DNA of 45,142 bases from Gloeocapsopsis crepidinum LEGE 06123 (GCF_015207655.1 NZ_JADEWN010000052.1:1-45142), one strand, 5' to 3'; shown: positions 36,175 through 44,608, counted from the first letter of the stretch. Notes: generated by a model not told the origin, from the letters alone. Translations and numbers: made by a program.

Positions 36175-36539
36175 ATGAAAAAAATACTAGATGTAATGAA
36201 AATAGAAGGTAAAAGTTATAGTGTTCTCTATGATGTCTCTACTGCTACAGTGATATTTCAAGGTTCACTTCGTCTCAGTGGAGCAGAAGAATATGCTCCG
36301 ATTGAGCAGATCCTTAATAGTGTAACAGCTCAAGATCCATCTATCATAATCTTAAACTTGCAGAAATTGGAGTTTCTCAACAGTTCGGGTATTAGTATGT
36401 AATTAAAATTTGTAATTAATGTCCGCAATAAAAAAATAGTCAGATGATTATCATTGGTTCTCAAGAAATTCCCTGGCAAGGAAAGTCATTAAAAAAATTA
36501 CAACGGCTCATGCCTTCTCTTAAGCTAGAAATTATTTAA
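36175..36539 (+). pseudogene. SiaC/STAS-like antagonist gene with a nonsense codon and a frame change
   Basis: The first frame (36175-36402) gives LRLSGAEEYAPIEQILNSV and LNLQKLEFLNSSGISM, the substrate-serine region of a STAS or SiaC (DUF1987)-like protein, then TAA at 36400-36402. The same frame goes on as LKFVINVRNKKIV, then a TGA at 36445-36447. A neighbouring frame from 36444 continues MIIIGSQEIPWQGKSLKKLQ to LKLEII and TAA at 36537-36539. The pieces read as one protein of about 120 aa. LNSSG holds the likely phosphorylated serine. It lies 15 bp after the SiaB-like gene. AT-rich sequence without a gene follows to 36806. Confidence 0.75.
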
Positions 36540-36806
36540 GACTTTATGTTTAAATTAACTTAATAAAAATATAAAAAGCTAATTAAATATTTCATGTTTT
36601 TTTATTAGGGTAACGTTTAGCATTTCTTATAAAAAATCTTTATATATAAAAAGAAAGGGATTTCAGTGAGTTTTATACTTACTTTCACCTAAAAAAGTAA
36701 TGTCAATGAAAATCAAAAAAGATAAGCTACTCTATGTTGATATTGTTATTATTGATTTTCTTGACTGCAATAACTATACCAAGTGTGCGATCGCCACTTA
36801 GCAACG

Positions 36807-37679
36807 ATGAAACTAAACTCACGTTTTCTTAAAAGCATCTTGTTACTAAGCAGCATCATAGTATTGCTGGTTGCTTTGGTAACTCCAAGTCAGGCTATGC
36901 AAGTGCAGATATCACCAACTAATCCTCATTTGGGAGATACACTGACACTTCTGATTGAGCAAAATCGCGGAGCAGGTGAGCCATCAGTTACAATCAATCA
37001 GAAAACTTACCCTACCTTTGAAATTGCCCCAAATCGATTTCGGGCAATGTTACCGACAACACCCCTAGAACAACCAGGAGTACGTCAAATTCGAGTCAAT
37101 GCTGGCGATCAGGTACGTAATTTAGCAGTACAAGTAAAGAATCGCTCATTCCCTATCCAGCGGATCAATCTTCCCCCAGGAAAAGCAGGAACTAGCGCAA
37201 CACAGTACGAACTTGACCGCGTGGCAGAGTTTAAAAAGCTGGTAACGCCACAAAAATACTGGAATGGTCCATTTACAAGACCAAATAAAGGGCGTATTAG
37301 TGCAATTTACGGTGTTCGCCGCTACTACAACGGCAAATTTGCCAAAGACTACTACCATCGTGGTGTTGACTATGCTGGTGGTGTTGGTTCGCCTGTCTTT
37401 GCTCCAGCATCAGGACGTGTTGCTTTGGTAGGAACAGTATCTCAAGGCTTTCGCATTCATGGCAATATTGTTGGCATCGATCACGGTCAAGGTGTGACGA
37501 GTGCTTTCTTACACCTAAGCAGAATTGATGTTAAACAGGGAGATATGGTTAAACCAGGTCAAGTCATTGGTGCAGTAGGATCTACAGGTGCAGTTACAGG
37601 TCCTCACTTACATTGGGGGCTATACGTTCATGGAGAATCGGTCGATCCTGTACCTTGGCGCGAACGAGGATTTAATTAA
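36807..37679 (+). CDS. Exported M23-family (LytM) peptidase
   Basis: A 290-aa protein. The signal peptide (FLKSILLLSSIIVLLVALVT, then PSQAMQ) is followed by a beta-rich N-terminal domain and a C-terminal LytM domain. The zinc site reads HRGVDYAGG (HxxxD) and GPHLHWGLYVHG (HxH). M23 enzymes cut peptide cross-links of peptidoglycan. All metal ligands are present, so it should be active. The ATG at 36807 is preferred to a GTG at 36783, which only adds MCDRHLAT across a HIP1 site. It is monocistronic. Confidence 0.92.
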   Translation: MKLNSRFLKSILLLSSIIVLLVALVTPSQAMQVQISPTNPHLGDTLTLLIEQNRGAGEPSVTINQKTYPTFEIAPNRFRAMLPTTPLEQPGVRQIRVNAGDQVRNLAVQVKNRSFPIQRINLPPGKAGTSATQYELDRVAEFKKLVTPQKYWNGPFTRPNKGRISAIYGVRRYYNGKFAKDYYHRGVDYAGGVGSPVFAPASGRVALVGTVSQGFRIHGNIVGIDHGQGVTSAFLHLSRIDVKQGDMVKPGQVIGAVGSTGAVTGPHLHWGLYVHGESVDPVPWRERGFN

Positions 37680-37778
37680 TTCAAGTTGAGCTTGATCGTT
37701 TTGCTGGTAGAACGGGGAAAAATCAAAATAGGGTTACTGCGATCTATGTGAGCAAGCGCCGTGGAGTCTGAAAGTGTT

Positions 37779-38363
37779 ATGAGTATTCAGAAAATAGTAG
37801 AACAAGCTTTGCATGATGGTTATCTAACACCAGCAATGGAGGCCGAAGTTGGTCGAATTTGTGACACTGCAGCGGAACTTTCCATTGAAGATTACATGGC
37901 ACTCGACAAATTAATGGGAGCGCTATTAACAGGAGAAGTTGTAGCAGTACCACGCAAGCAATTCATCAACGTGATGGAAGAATTGGTACTAACAGAAGCG
38001 ATCGCACGGGTAGCAGAAATTCAAGTGACAAGTGTACACACCATCGATGTAGGTGACATTGCTGCTTACGCTTTAAATCGCCTTCCTCCTTTGTATGCCA
38101 CAACAGAAGAAGGTGCTAAATATCAAAGCCAGCGTGCTAGTGAAGAACTACAAGATTTAATTCGCGAGCAAGTCAGTGCTGCGATCGCTCGTAGTTTAGA
38201 TCGACCTGAGTTCTTCCCTGAACGGCAAGCTATTAGTAAAAATACTGGCAATGAAGTCCTCAAACAAGTTAGTAGCTTACTTCAAGCTTATGCACCTAAC
38301 TACGAAGAACAAATAGCTACTGAAAAATCTGATTTGTCCTTTGATTCTAAGACAGAACTTTAA
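37779..38363 (+). CDS. ComFB-family protein (c-di-GMP receptor family in cyanobacteria)
   Basis: A protein of about 194 aa. The ComFB region (FINVMEELVLTEAIARVAEI, then VGDIAAYALNRLPPLYATTE) lies in the middle, preceded by a helical N-terminus. The tail is helical and acidic. Cyanobacterial ComFB proteins (CdgR) have been described as c-di-GMP receptors controlling cell size or motility; whether this copy binds it is inference. Start: ATG at 37779 (MSIQKIVEQAL); a GTG at 37761 is possible. A GGDEF gene and EAL remnant lie 11 kb upstream. Confidence 0.8.
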   Translation: MSIQKIVEQALHDGYLTPAMEAEVGRICDTAAELSIEDYMALDKLMGALLTGEVVAVPRKQFINVMEELVLTEAIARVAEIQVTSVHTIDVGDIAAYALNRLPPLYATTEEGAKYQSQRASEELQDLIREQVSAAIARSLDRPEFFPERQAISKNTGNEVLKQVSSLLQAYAPNYEEQIATEKSDLSFDSKTEL

Positions 38364-38517
38364 CAAAGCTTCACGAGTTTTTTATGCATTTTTTGCCTTA
38401 ACACAGGCACATTATAGTTAGGAGTTCCGTCATATTTTTTGGTACTTGGTTTAGCAGTGCAAACTTAGGTATCGAAATTTGTGATTCAGCAAGAATAGTG
38501 TGGCGTGAGGAAAAGTG

Positions 38518-38703
38518 ATGCTAGAAAAACTTGTATTAGCGGTCACAGCTACGTTTTGCCTTAATTTGTTTTTGGGAGTTAACCTACCAAATAAAACTGT
38601 TACTTATCCGAGTTATCGCATAGGAGAAACACCTACGCGATTAGTTAATGCTGCGAGTCGCTCAAAAATACCGTCCTTGCCTGCTGCTTCAATTCCATGG
38701 TAG
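38518..38703 (+). CDS. Small putative exported protein
   Basis: A 61-aa protein with a hydrophobic N-terminus (LEKLVLAVTATFCLNLFLGV) that could be a signal peptide, and a basic, Ser/Pro-containing tail. No family recognised. A GTG directly upstream (38515) is an alternative start. The upstream region is a 150-bp spacer and repeats follow, so it stands alone. Moderately likely to be real. Confidence 0.45.
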   Translation: MLEKLVLAVTATFCLNLFLGVNLPNKTVTYPSYRIGETPTRLVNAASRSKIPSLPAASIPW

Positions 38704-38796
38704 CTAACAAGAGGTCGGAGGTCAGAGAAAGAGGAAATTCACCTCGAAGTAGAGAAAATATAAAAATTGTTTTCACTACAACTGAAATTGATATTT

Positions 38797-38824
38797 TCTG
38801 ATCCCTGACCTCTGATCCCTGACC
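38797..38824. repeat. Tandem 14-bp repeat
   Basis: tctgatccctgacc occurs twice in direct succession, followed by cctc. A partly inverted relative (gaggtcggaggtcagag) lies at 38711-38727. Similar words occur at 6684-6699. This is typical short tandem repeat material of cyanobacterial spacers. Confidence 0.7.
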
Positions 38825-38862
38825 CCTCTAATGAGCCAGTGATAAATCTGGCACTCAGGTAG

Positions 38863-38890
38863 GGAACTTCCCCGCATTAGTGATGTCTAA
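38863..38890 (+). promoter_or_regulatory. ECF-type promoter overlapping the sigma-factor start
   Basis: GGAACTT (38863-38869), a 16-bp spacer, then TCTAA (38886-38890) fit the -35/-10 pattern of RpoE-like ECF sigma factors (GGAACTT-N16/17-TCTRA). It runs into the first codons of the annotated sigma gene. A transcript from it would start near 38897 and use the ATG at 38922. Autoregulation is inferred. Confidence 0.55.
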
Positions 38891-39578
38891 TAGTGAGGGA
38901 TGTGTTGAGCCAGTGGCTTTTATGAGTCAATCAATTCCTGTAAGCTGGTCATCTGTTGAGGCAAATATTCCTCAAACACCAGTGCAAATCGATAACTTAT
39001 CTAACTACGACTTAATTTTGCGTTGTCAAGCTGGGTTACGCCCAGAACGGAATGCATTTGCTGAATTGCTGCGTCGGTATCAGTCCCATGTCGATAAAGT
39101 TCTATATCATCTGGCTCCCGACTGGCAAGATCGCGCAGATTTAGCCCAAGAAGTTTGGATTCGTGTTTATCGCAACATCAAGCGCTTAAACGACCCAGTT
39201 AAATTTCGCGGCTGGCTGAGTCGGATTGCTACAAACCTCTTCTATGACGAGCTACGGAAACGCAAGCGGAATGCTAGCCCGTTGTCATTGGATGCACCTC
39301 GTACTGTGGAAGATGGAGATATGGATTGGGAAATAGCAGGAGATCACCCCAGTCCTGATGAGGAATTAACAACACGAGAGTTCTACGAACAACTCAAAGA
39401 AGCGATCGCGGACTTACCAGAAGTCTTTCGCACCACAATCGTCTTGCGAGAAATTGAAGGTATGGCTTACGAAGACATTGCCGAGATTACTGGTGTTTCT
39501 TTGGGCACTGTGAAGTCTCGAATTGCGCGAGCACGCTCTAGACTACAATCACAGCTCCAACAGTACTTAGATGGTTAG
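38883..39578 (+). CDS. sigG: ECF (group 3) RNA polymerase sigma factor, SigG-like
   Basis: Sigma region 2 (RNAFAELLRRYQSHVDKVLY, DLAQEVWIRVYRNIKRL, KFRGWLSRIATNLFYDELRK) and region 4 (DLPEVFRTTIVLREIEGMAY, EDIAEITGVSLGTVKSRIAR) are complete. A 230-aa length and linker with DMDWEIAGDHPSPDEE match the cyanobacterial SigG group, linked to envelope or metal stress. The annotated ATG at 38883 is the first; the ATG at 38922 (MSQSIPVSW) is favoured if the ECF promoter at 38863-38890 is real. An anti-sigma gene follows after 160 bp. Confidence 0.9.
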   Translation: MSNSEGCVEPVAFMSQSIPVSWSSVEANIPQTPVQIDNLSNYDLILRCQAGLRPERNAFAELLRRYQSHVDKVLYHLAPDWQDRADLAQEVWIRVYRNIKRLNDPVKFRGWLSRIATNLFYDELRKRKRNASPLSLDAPRTVEDGDMDWEIAGDHPSPDEELTTREFYEQLKEAIADLPEVFRTTIVLREIEGMAYEDIAEITGVSLGTVKSRIARARSRLQSQLQQYLDG

Positions 39579-39738
39579 CAATCCTTGACTTTATGAAGAC
39601 AGGTAAAAAAATAGAGGAGGATTATGTCTTAAAGGAGATTCCCAAAATATCAGTGTCTTTGAAGATTAATAAAAGCAGCAGTTAGCTGGCGTGAATATTT
39701 AGTGTGTTCCCCTAATCACATTTGGTAGTAGTGTTAAA

Positions 39739-40299
39739 ATGACGTCTGAGGTAAAGTTGCCACGTAAGCAACCCCGCAACAGGGGTATGCAAGCAATACA
39801 CACTGGTTATACTAATCAACCAATGGGTGCTATGGATAGATGTCAGCGCGATCGCTTCGAGTTATTAAGTGCTTTTCTCGATGGTGAGGTAACGGCAGCA
39901 GAACGGCAGCAAGTCGAAGAATGGCTAGCAAATGATGCGGAAATTCAGCGTTTGTACGCTAGATTACTCAAGCTACGTCAAGGTATAAGAACCCTACCAA
40001 TACCACCACAACAACCTGTAGAACAAACTGTCCAGCAAGTCTTTACTCGAATTGAACAGCGAAGATCGCGGCGGGTAGCGATTTGGGGAGGAACAGCGGT
40101 TGCTGCAATGTTTGTCGGCGCTTTATCGGGTATATTTACTGGTCGTCCTTCGCTTCAAATCGCTGGGCTGCAACCAGTACCTGAAGTTAGCGAAACTTTG
40201 ATGGTTGCGGTGAATAGTCCAGTTATTGAAATTCCCAAAGCAGCAGTAGTGGCTCCGGAACCGCACTTTGTTAATCAAGCCGACTACCGACATGAATAA
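39739..40299 (+). CDS. Membrane-bound anti-sigma factor
   Basis: A 186-aa protein. The N-terminal anti-sigma domain (FELLSAFLDGEVTAAERQQV, then EEWLANDAEIQRLYARLLKL) is RseA-like. One membrane helix follows (AIWGGTAVAAMFVGALSGIF) at about residues 115-135, then a periplasmic tail. The HxxxCxxC zinc motif of ZAS proteins is absent. It should hold the SigG-like sigma factor at the membrane until stress releases it. Several downstream ATGs are possible (39787, 39823, 39832); the core begins near residue 32. Confidence 0.85.
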   Translation: MTSEVKLPRKQPRNRGMQAIHTGYTNQPMGAMDRCQRDRFELLSAFLDGEVTAAERQQVEEWLANDAEIQRLYARLLKLRQGIRTLPIPPQQPVEQTVQQVFTRIEQRRSRRVAIWGGTAVAAMFVGALSGIFTGRPSLQIAGLQPVPEVSETLMVAVNSPVIEIPKAAVVAPEPHFVNQADYRHE

Positions 40300-40326
40300 G
40301 GTAAGCAAATAGTAAGAGTGGTTGAA

Positions 40327-40740
40327 TTATGGCAAACAACCACTCCACCAACCATCAGGTAGCCGCCGACCACCAAATGTATTAACTTGTTTTGGTGTCA
40401 TCAAGTAAACCCAAGCAGAGCTAAGAGAAGTTAAGTCTAAATTATAAGTATCTATTTGCTGGCGATAGTACTCATTCTCCTCAATAGGTCGCCTAGGATG
40501 ATAATCCTCTAGTAAATCAAGATAATTTAAAACTTCTACATTAGGGAACGAAAGGACAAAACCTTTAACGCAATCGCTGCCAAGAGTCATAGCAGGATAA
40601 CCGAAAGGAAGATGATAAAGCTGACCAAATGCGATCGCCCGTTTCACTGTCAAGACCTTATCTGCACAATACCGTTGATAATTGATCTCTCCAGGCTTTA
40701 GTGTTCCATAAACAAATACATTAACGGCTTCTGATTTCAT
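40327..40740 (-). CDS. Gamma-glutamylcyclotransferase/AIG2-like protein
   Basis: A 137-aa GGCT-like fold: NVFVYGTLKPGEINYQRYC carries the YGTL substrate loop, VKGFVLSF the second strand, and LDLLEDYHP the acidic position used as general base. The end is truncated relative to some homologues but complete for the short family. The substrate could be a gamma-glutamyl compound; not certain. Convergent with the anti-sigma gene. Confidence 0.82.
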   Translation of the reverse strand: MKSEAVNVFVYGTLKPGEINYQRYCADKVLTVKRAIAFGQLYHLPFGYPAMTLGSDCVKGFVLSFPNVEVLNYLDLLEDYHPRRPIEENEYYRQQIDTYNLDLTSLSSAWVYLMTPKQVNTFGGRRLPDGWWSGCLP

Positions 40741-40820
40741 TACAAATCAAACGCGTTTGGCGCACCTCAATAACAGTTCTAGCAATTAGATAATCTGTAG
40801 GAAAACCTTCCAAATCAAGC

Positions 40821-41462
40821 TTAAGCCGATTTTCCGCTTTCTCCTTTGACTACAGCAGCGCCAATGAGATGTGCTAGACGCAATGCCTCAGGGACTTTAC
40901 CACGATCTGTCAAGCGTTGTAGTACAGCAAACGTTACTTCTGGACTCACACCAGATACCTGAAAGAAAAAAGGTGGATACTGATAAATCGTACCAGCATG
41001 TTGTAGTGTCTGTAATCTTTGGGTAGATTGCGGTAGCTGCTGTATTGCTTCTTGCATTGCTTGAAGATTAGGTAAGCGTCGCATGACAGTAACACATGGA
41101 AGCAAAAGCGTTTGCGAAAGCAAGGGTAAATCAATAATATTAAATCCACCAAAAGCGATACCGTCAAGCAGCAAAATGTGCAATTGCGGTAAAAACTTTT
41201 TTCCTAATAGCAATTGACAAATGATTTCCGTCGCATCCAAGCCATCTTGCTGCACTTCTCCCCAAACCATACCTTCAAACCGAGTATCTGCACAAACTAC
41301 ACCAGCAATACAGACTTTTCCGCTTTTGTTCAGGCGGGAAAACGGTGCATCATCAAAGCCAATAACACGAATAGTACGACGCCGTCGTAATAGAGTCTCT
41401 AAATCCTGCAGTGGATTGAAACCACAACACTTGTAAACAAAACTTAGCAAAACGACGAGCAT
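40821..41462 (-). CDS. DUF99 family protein
   Basis: A 213-aa protein with the DUF99 N-terminus RRTIRVIGFDDAPFSRLNKS and HILLLDGIAFGGFNIIDLP. DUF99 shares the endonuclease V fold; most of the catalytic acidic residues of EndoV are represented by the FDDAPF and LLDGIAF acids, but nuclease activity is not established. The ATG at 41462 gives a hydrophobic Cys-containing extension (LVVLLSFVYKCCGF) before the domain; the true start may be later. Confidence 0.8.
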   Translation of the reverse strand: MLVVLLSFVYKCCGFNPLQDLETLLRRRRTIRVIGFDDAPFSRLNKSGKVCIAGVVCADTRFEGMVWGEVQQDGLDATEIICQLLLGKKFLPQLHILLLDGIAFGGFNIIDLPLLSQTLLLPCVTVMRRLPNLQAMQEAIQQLPQSTQRLQTLQHAGTIYQYPPFFFQVSGVSPEVTFAVLQRLTDRGKVPEALRLAHLIGAAVVKGESGKSA

Positions 41463-41515
41463 TTAGCAATTGGTAATGAGATCAGCCAACAGCTCAATTC
41501 AACAAGCGTTGTTGC

Positions 41516-41547
41516 TAAGTAAGTGGGTGAAAATAAATGTAACTTAA
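41516..41547. repeat. Second copy of the taagtaagtg repeat
   Basis: taagtaagtg, then ggtg, then aaaataaatgtaac and ttaa: the same word as 20541-20567 with a 4-bp difference. It lies in the spacer between the divergent DUF99 and AI-2E-type permease genes. Confidence 0.6.
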
Positions 41548-41699
41548 GGGCTACGATCGGTCAATAGTCAGTTAAGCAGCTATTAACCATTAATCAGTAT
41601 AAAATATGCGCTCAATCATTCCGCCCGCCTACTTGCGCTGACTATAGTGTTTATTTACTGCTACATTTTGGAAAGTAGCTTGTGAACACAGCTTTAGTA

Positions 41700-42821
41700 A
41701 TGAATCGTGTCTTTTCGCCACTGCAACAATTTTTGATTACCTGGTTGCTGATTTTAATCACAGGTTGGGTAACGCTAAATGCCTTAAGATATATCGGAGA
41801 ACTACTCAGCATTTTGATTACTGCTGGGTTGATTGCATTTTTACTCAATTATGCGGTTGCAGCCTTGCAATCGTTTTTACCTCGAAGTATTGCCGCAGTT
41901 CTGGTTTACTTATTAGCTGGAGTCGTTGTCGTTCTTACTGCTGTGACATTAGTACCACCAGTATTCAATCAAGCACGGCAGTTAGTCGTAAATTTACCAT
42001 CGCTGGTAGGCTCTGCACAACAGCAGTTGACAATGTTTCAAACTTGGAGTGTAGAACACAACTTACCGTTTGATGTTCGGATCTTGGCATCACAGTTGCT
42101 TGCACGGGCACAAACTTTAAGTGAGGCGATCGCCACTAAAGGTTTTGGTTTAGTACTAGGAACTTTTAACTGGGTATTAGACCTGATTTTTGTTTTAGTG
42201 ATCTCATTTTATATGCTCATTGACGGAGAGCGATTGTGGCAAGGGTTAACGCGCATTTTTGCACCAACAATTCGTGAAAAACTGACAGAATCACTTCAGC
42301 GTAACCTCCAGAGATTTGTTTCTGGTCAATTGTTGTTAGGTTTATTTATGGCAGCGACGCTTACACCTGCTTTTTGGGCGTTGCACGTACCATTCTTTCT
42401 TTTATTTGCTGTTTTTATTGGTTTTATGGAAGTCATCCCCTTTATTGGGGCTACTTTAGGAATTGCAACGGTAACAATCGTTGTGGCATTTATTGACTGG
42501 TTGCTGGCATTGCAAGTTTTAGCAACAGCAGTGGCGTTGCAACAAATCAAAGATAATTTAGTTGCTCCCCGAATTATGGGAAACCTGACAGGTTTATCTC
42601 CAGTAATTATTTTTGTATCTTTACTATTAGGGGCACAATTTGGTGGATTCTTAGGAGTAATTTTAGCAATTCCTCTTACTGGTGTGGTTAAGAGTTTGTC
42701 AGAAATTGTGTTTGATCCGACACTACCACCTCAAACTGGTTCATTTTTTTACAATCCACTCGATAGTAGCGATCAAATCTTACTCAAGGTCAGTTCGAGA
42801 GTAAATGATGAGGTAAATTAG
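41700..42821 (+). CDS. AI-2E family (PerM/UPF0118) membrane protein
   Basis: A 373-aa protein with about seven or eight helices: FLITWLLILITGWVTLNAL, ILITAGLIAFLLNYAVAAL, the IAAVLVYLLAGVVVVLTAVT pair, then after a soluble segment (DGERLWQGL) the conserved C-terminal block FMEVIPFIGATLGIATVTIV and QQIKDNLVAPRIMGNLTGLS, then FLGVILAIPL. The family includes exporters and Na+/H+ antiporters; the AI-2 name should not be taken as function. A GTG at 41682 adds six residues. Confidence 0.9.
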   Translation: MNRVFSPLQQFLITWLLILITGWVTLNALRYIGELLSILITAGLIAFLLNYAVAALQSFLPRSIAAVLVYLLAGVVVVLTAVTLVPPVFNQARQLVVNLPSLVGSAQQQLTMFQTWSVEHNLPFDVRILASQLLARAQTLSEAIATKGFGLVLGTFNWVLDLIFVLVISFYMLIDGERLWQGLTRIFAPTIREKLTESLQRNLQRFVSGQLLLGLFMAATLTPAFWALHVPFFLLFAVFIGFMEVIPFIGATLGIATVTIVVAFIDWLLALQVLATAVALQQIKDNLVAPRIMGNLTGLSPVIIFVSLLLGAQFGGFLGVILAIPLTGVVKSLSEIVFDPTLPPQTGSFFYNPLDSSDQILLKVSSRVNDEVN

Positions 42822-43021
42822 TTGTAGCCATTTAAACAGTTGATTTAATTATTACTTTGTTATTTTTGCTACTATAACTTAGTTACAGAGCAAGGTATTT
42901 TTTCTGCTTTGATAATTAAGTTAATTTACTCAAAATACTTTTTTTTTGTTAATATATATGAATAAAAATGTATATTTAATTTATTAGCAAGCTAAGCATT
43001 TTTTTTAAGATAAATCGTTTT

Positions 43022-43459
43022 ATGCTTAAGATAATTTCTAAAAACAAAGAACTTTTACGCGTCATTCTTGCAGCTTCGATTGTTGTAGTTGGTATGCTTC
43101 ACTTTGCCGTACCTGAAACATTTGTCAGCATTGTACCTTCTTTTTTATCGTATCCTTTAGAGTTGGTTTATCTTAGTGGTGTTTTTGAAATTTTAGGAGG
43201 ATTTGGATTACTTGTTCCTACAGTTAGTCGTGCTGCTGCTTGGGGACTAATCGCACTTTTTATTGCAGTGTTTCCTGCTAATATTAATATGGCTGTAAAT
43301 CATATTCATATTGATGGCATTCCTGATTCACCTTGGTTTCAAGTTGTGAGGTTGCCTTTTCAAGCCGTTTTAATTACGTGGGCATGGTGGTATACAAAGC
43401 CTGCAAATAATATTAAAAACCAAGCAGCAATTATCAATTTGTATGAAATAGAAACTTAG
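43022..43459 (+). CDS. DoxX-like small membrane protein (paralogue)
   Basis: A 145-aa four-helix protein closely similar to that of 1406-1822: LRVILAASIVVVGMLHFAVP, then YLSGVFEILGGFGLLVPTVS, AAWGLIALFIAVFPANINM and LPFQAVLITWAWWY. It is preceded by 200 bp of AT-rich spacer. Function unknown. Having two copies 41 kb apart in the same window is notable. Confidence 0.78.
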   Translation: MLKIISKNKELLRVILAASIVVVGMLHFAVPETFVSIVPSFLSYPLELVYLSGVFEILGGFGLLVPTVSRAAAWGLIALFIAVFPANINMAVNHIHIDGIPDSPWFQVVRLPFQAVLITWAWWYTKPANNIKNQAAIINLYEIET

Positions 43460-43558
43460 GTCATAATACGTATTGCTAAAACGGCGATCGCTTGTGGCGT
43501 GGCTACATTGACCTTGCACAATTTCTGTGGTTGGCAAGCAAGAGTGTGATAGAGTTAA

Positions 43559-43573
43559 TTAAAATAATTCTCA
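43559..43573 (+). promoter_or_regulatory. Fur-like box before the AraC-type regulator
   Basis: TTAAAATAATTCTCA agrees at 13 of 15 positions with TGAGAATAATTCTCA, a common Fur-site form. It ends 39 bp before the start codon. The neighbouring TonB-receptor remnant makes iron control plausible. Confidence 0.4.
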
Positions 43574-43612
43574 TCTAGTGTTAATTTATTGACTTAGCAC
43601 TTTAGCTCCATC

Positions 43613-44608
43613 ATGACACTCATCCTCAACCAAGCAGACTGGGATGAATTGCAACAGCAGGCTCCCAGACTTCAACTTGACAATCTAGTACTTGATGATG
43701 TGGAGCACATTACAGGCGTACCTGAGTACATAGGTCGCGGCTACAATCACAGAATAGAGCTATCACCAGGGCTGTGGGTGAATTTCTATGATTGCGAATA
43801 CTATCAGGACTTGATGGTGAAAGCACCTGTTCACGAGCATGATATCCAAATTTGGATTAATCTTTCAGGATTTATCTACTTCGAGGCAGTTCATCCAAAT
43901 TTGGGCGGGATGTGTGGCTATTTTTCCGGTAGCGGAATTTCACCAGCGTATGTTGAAAAGTACCGATGCGGAGAGCGTTTAATCACTATAGGTGTAGACA
44001 TTGAGCCAGAATGGCTGGACTCGTTTTTACAAGAGGATAAGCAATACGATTGTGGCATTCGGAAACTACTGTTTAAAGGGGATGACTGGAAAACATCGCT
44101 TTATCCAACAGTAACTTTGAAAATGCGATCAGTGGCGCAACAGTTATGGAATGTACCCTATCGAGGTGTGGCAAGACGGATGTATCTTCAGGGAAAGGTG
44201 CTTGAGTTATTAGCAATGCATCTCGACTTGATTGCAGCCGAGCAAAAGCTGCGTAACTTACCAAAGCTAAAGCCTGAGACAATCGCGCGTTTGCAATACG
44301 CTAAAGAAATTTTGACGATACAATTTGAGAACCCGCCATCGCTATCGGAGTTGGCACAGCAAGTAGGGGTAAGCGATCGCACCCTCCAGCGTGGATTTGG
44401 CGAACTATTCGGTACAACAGTGTTTGGCTACCTGCACAATCTTCGCATGGAGCAAGCAGAACAGCTTTTACGAAGCCGAGAAATGCGAGTCTCGGAAGTA
44501 GCTCATGCGGTAGGCTATTCTCACTTGGGACATTTCACCGAGGCATTCAAGCGTAAGTTTGGTATGACACCAAAACAATGTCAGATGGGGAAAGTTAATG
44601 CATTGTAA
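43613..44608 (+). CDS. AraC/PchR-like transcriptional regulator
   Basis: A 331-aa protein. The N-terminal ligand region (GRGYNHRIELSPGLWVNFYD, then HEHDIQIWINLSGFIYFEAV) resembles the cyanobacterial AraC proteins next to siderophore receptors (PchR-like). The C-terminus has two HTH motifs: SLSELAQQVGVSDRTLQRGF and RVSEVAHAVGYSHLGHFTEA, with FKRKFGMTPKQ at the end. Such proteins respond to an iron-siderophore and switch on the receptor gene, here the fragment at 44750. A Fur-like box precedes it. Confidence 0.88.
   Translation: MTLILNQADWDELQQQAPRLQLDNLVLDDVEHITGVPEYIGRGYNHRIELSPGLWVNFYDCEYYQDLMVKAPVHEHDIQIWINLSGFIYFEAVHPNLGGMCGYFSGSGISPAYVEKYRCGERLITIGVDIEPEWLDSFLQEDKQYDCGIRKLLFKGDDWKTSLYPTVTLKMRSVAQQLWNVPYRGVARRMYLQGKVLELLAMHLDLIAAEQKLRNLPKLKPETIARLQYAKEILTIQFENPPSLSELAQQVGVSDRTLQRGFGELFGTTVFGYLHNLRMEQAEQLLRSREMRVSEVAHAVGYSHLGHFTEAFKRKFGMTPKQCQMGKVNAL

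Noticed and set aside
36705-36801. Short ORF starting MSMKIKKDKLLY before the M23 gene
   Set aside because: About 32 codons, no family or ribosome-binding signal; probably chance in AT-rich sequence.
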